Translations under genes and position numbers: made by a program
The notes under the pieces: generated by a model
Seen by the model: the letters and a program-made list of their open reading frames with translations, nothing else
Told to the model about the DNA's origin: nothing
Databases searched by the model: none
Shown: positions 5,879-6,171 of the stretch, piece by piece
Layout of the letters: each line of letters opens with the position of its first letter
Position numbering within the stretch: the stretch's first letter is position 1
Source: JAUIIK01 sp963745675
GTDB taxonomy: Bacteria; Chloroflexota; Chloroflexia; Thermomicrobiales; CFX8
Assembly: GCA_963745675.1 (NCBI GenBank)
Contig: CAVUYM010000036.1
Coordinates: 1-6,171 of the forward strand
Length of the DNA stretch: 6,171 nt
Direction: 5' to 3'

Positions 5879-6171
5879 TAAGTCTCAACCTCCAGCATCA
5901 CAACCCCTCGATCAGCCCAAACTTGTGTGCAATAGAACTGACCAACGAACAAGCGTGTCATTTTAACTCGGGTACCCAATTGCGGGCGTGAGAAATCTCA
6001 GGACAGCGCAACCGTATTCAAGCTAACACTTTGTCCGAGCTGTACTGACGTTTCCACAACCGCTCGATCCGCTCAGATCGAGACCTTTTCGCTTTAGTGA
6101 TGTCGTTGTCGAAAATCGTAGGAATGAACCTGCGATTCTATTTCTCATCCTCACCATAAGCCTGCCCGGCG
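5879..6171. other. Right-hand region without a supported gene
   Basis: No ORF with a ribosome site is visible. CTCGATC (6063-6069) and GATCGAG (6076-6082) form a 7-bp stem followed by ACCTTTTCGCTTT, a weak plus-strand terminator candidate with no clear gene before it. On the minus strand the frame entering from the right edge reads GQAYGEDEK and stops at 6138-6140. The same frame continues coding-like to a second stop at 6018-6020. Confidence 0.5.

Noticed and set aside
6063..6090. Second terminator in the right-hand region
   Set aside because: The stem is only 7 bp, the T-run is interrupted, and no gene lies between it and the strong terminator at 5836-5878.
1..6171. tRNA, rRNA, CRISPR arrays and insertion sequences
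   Set aside because: I found no cloverleaf-like segment, no regularly spaced repeats, no transposase and no paired terminal inverted repeats with target duplications.

Overview
The window comes from an aerobic bacterium with moderately high GC, strong Shine-Dalgarno signals and sigma70-type promoters. It carries the first two subunits of the 2-oxoglutarate dehydrogenase complex as separate genes: a free E1 (sucA) followed by a free E2 (sucB). Actinobacteria usually carry a fused E2-E1 protein, so that group is unlikely. From protein texture I lean towards a Chloroflexota/Thermomicrobia-like genome, but this is a guess from memory.

Layout: (1) 21-248, minus strand: a 75-residue XRE-type helix-turn-helix protein, divergent from sucA. 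(2) 249-619: intergenic leader with a long stem-loop (372-428) and two short palindromes. (3) 620-3394: sucA, intact. (4) 3446-4710: sucB, complete in all domains but with its reading frame broken near 3710-3722, between the lipoyl and subunit-binding domains. A perfect rho-independent terminator (4743-4765) closes the unit. SucA decarboxylates 2-oxoglutarate on thiamine diphosphate; SucB carries the succinyl group on its lipoyl arm to CoA. No E3 (lipoamide dehydrogenase) gene is in the window.

(5) 4986-5873: the most unusual part. A near-consensus promoter (TTGACA-17-TATTAT) is followed by five tiny ORFs of 24, 32, 40, 34 and 36 codons. Each has its own purine-rich GAAAGG-type or AAGGA-type ribosome site, and each encodes a short hydrophobic or amphipathic N-terminus followed by an Arg/Lys-rich tail. 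A strong 13-bp stem terminator ends the unit. Two of the peptides are paralogues sharing the N-terminus MHPDLA. Hairpins lie where transcripts would begin, at 5021-5043 and, if a second weaker promoter is real, at 5504-5546. I recognise no function; it looks like a dedicated micro-protein transcription unit.

(6) 5874-6171: no supported gene, only a weak minus-strand coding-like trace at the right edge.
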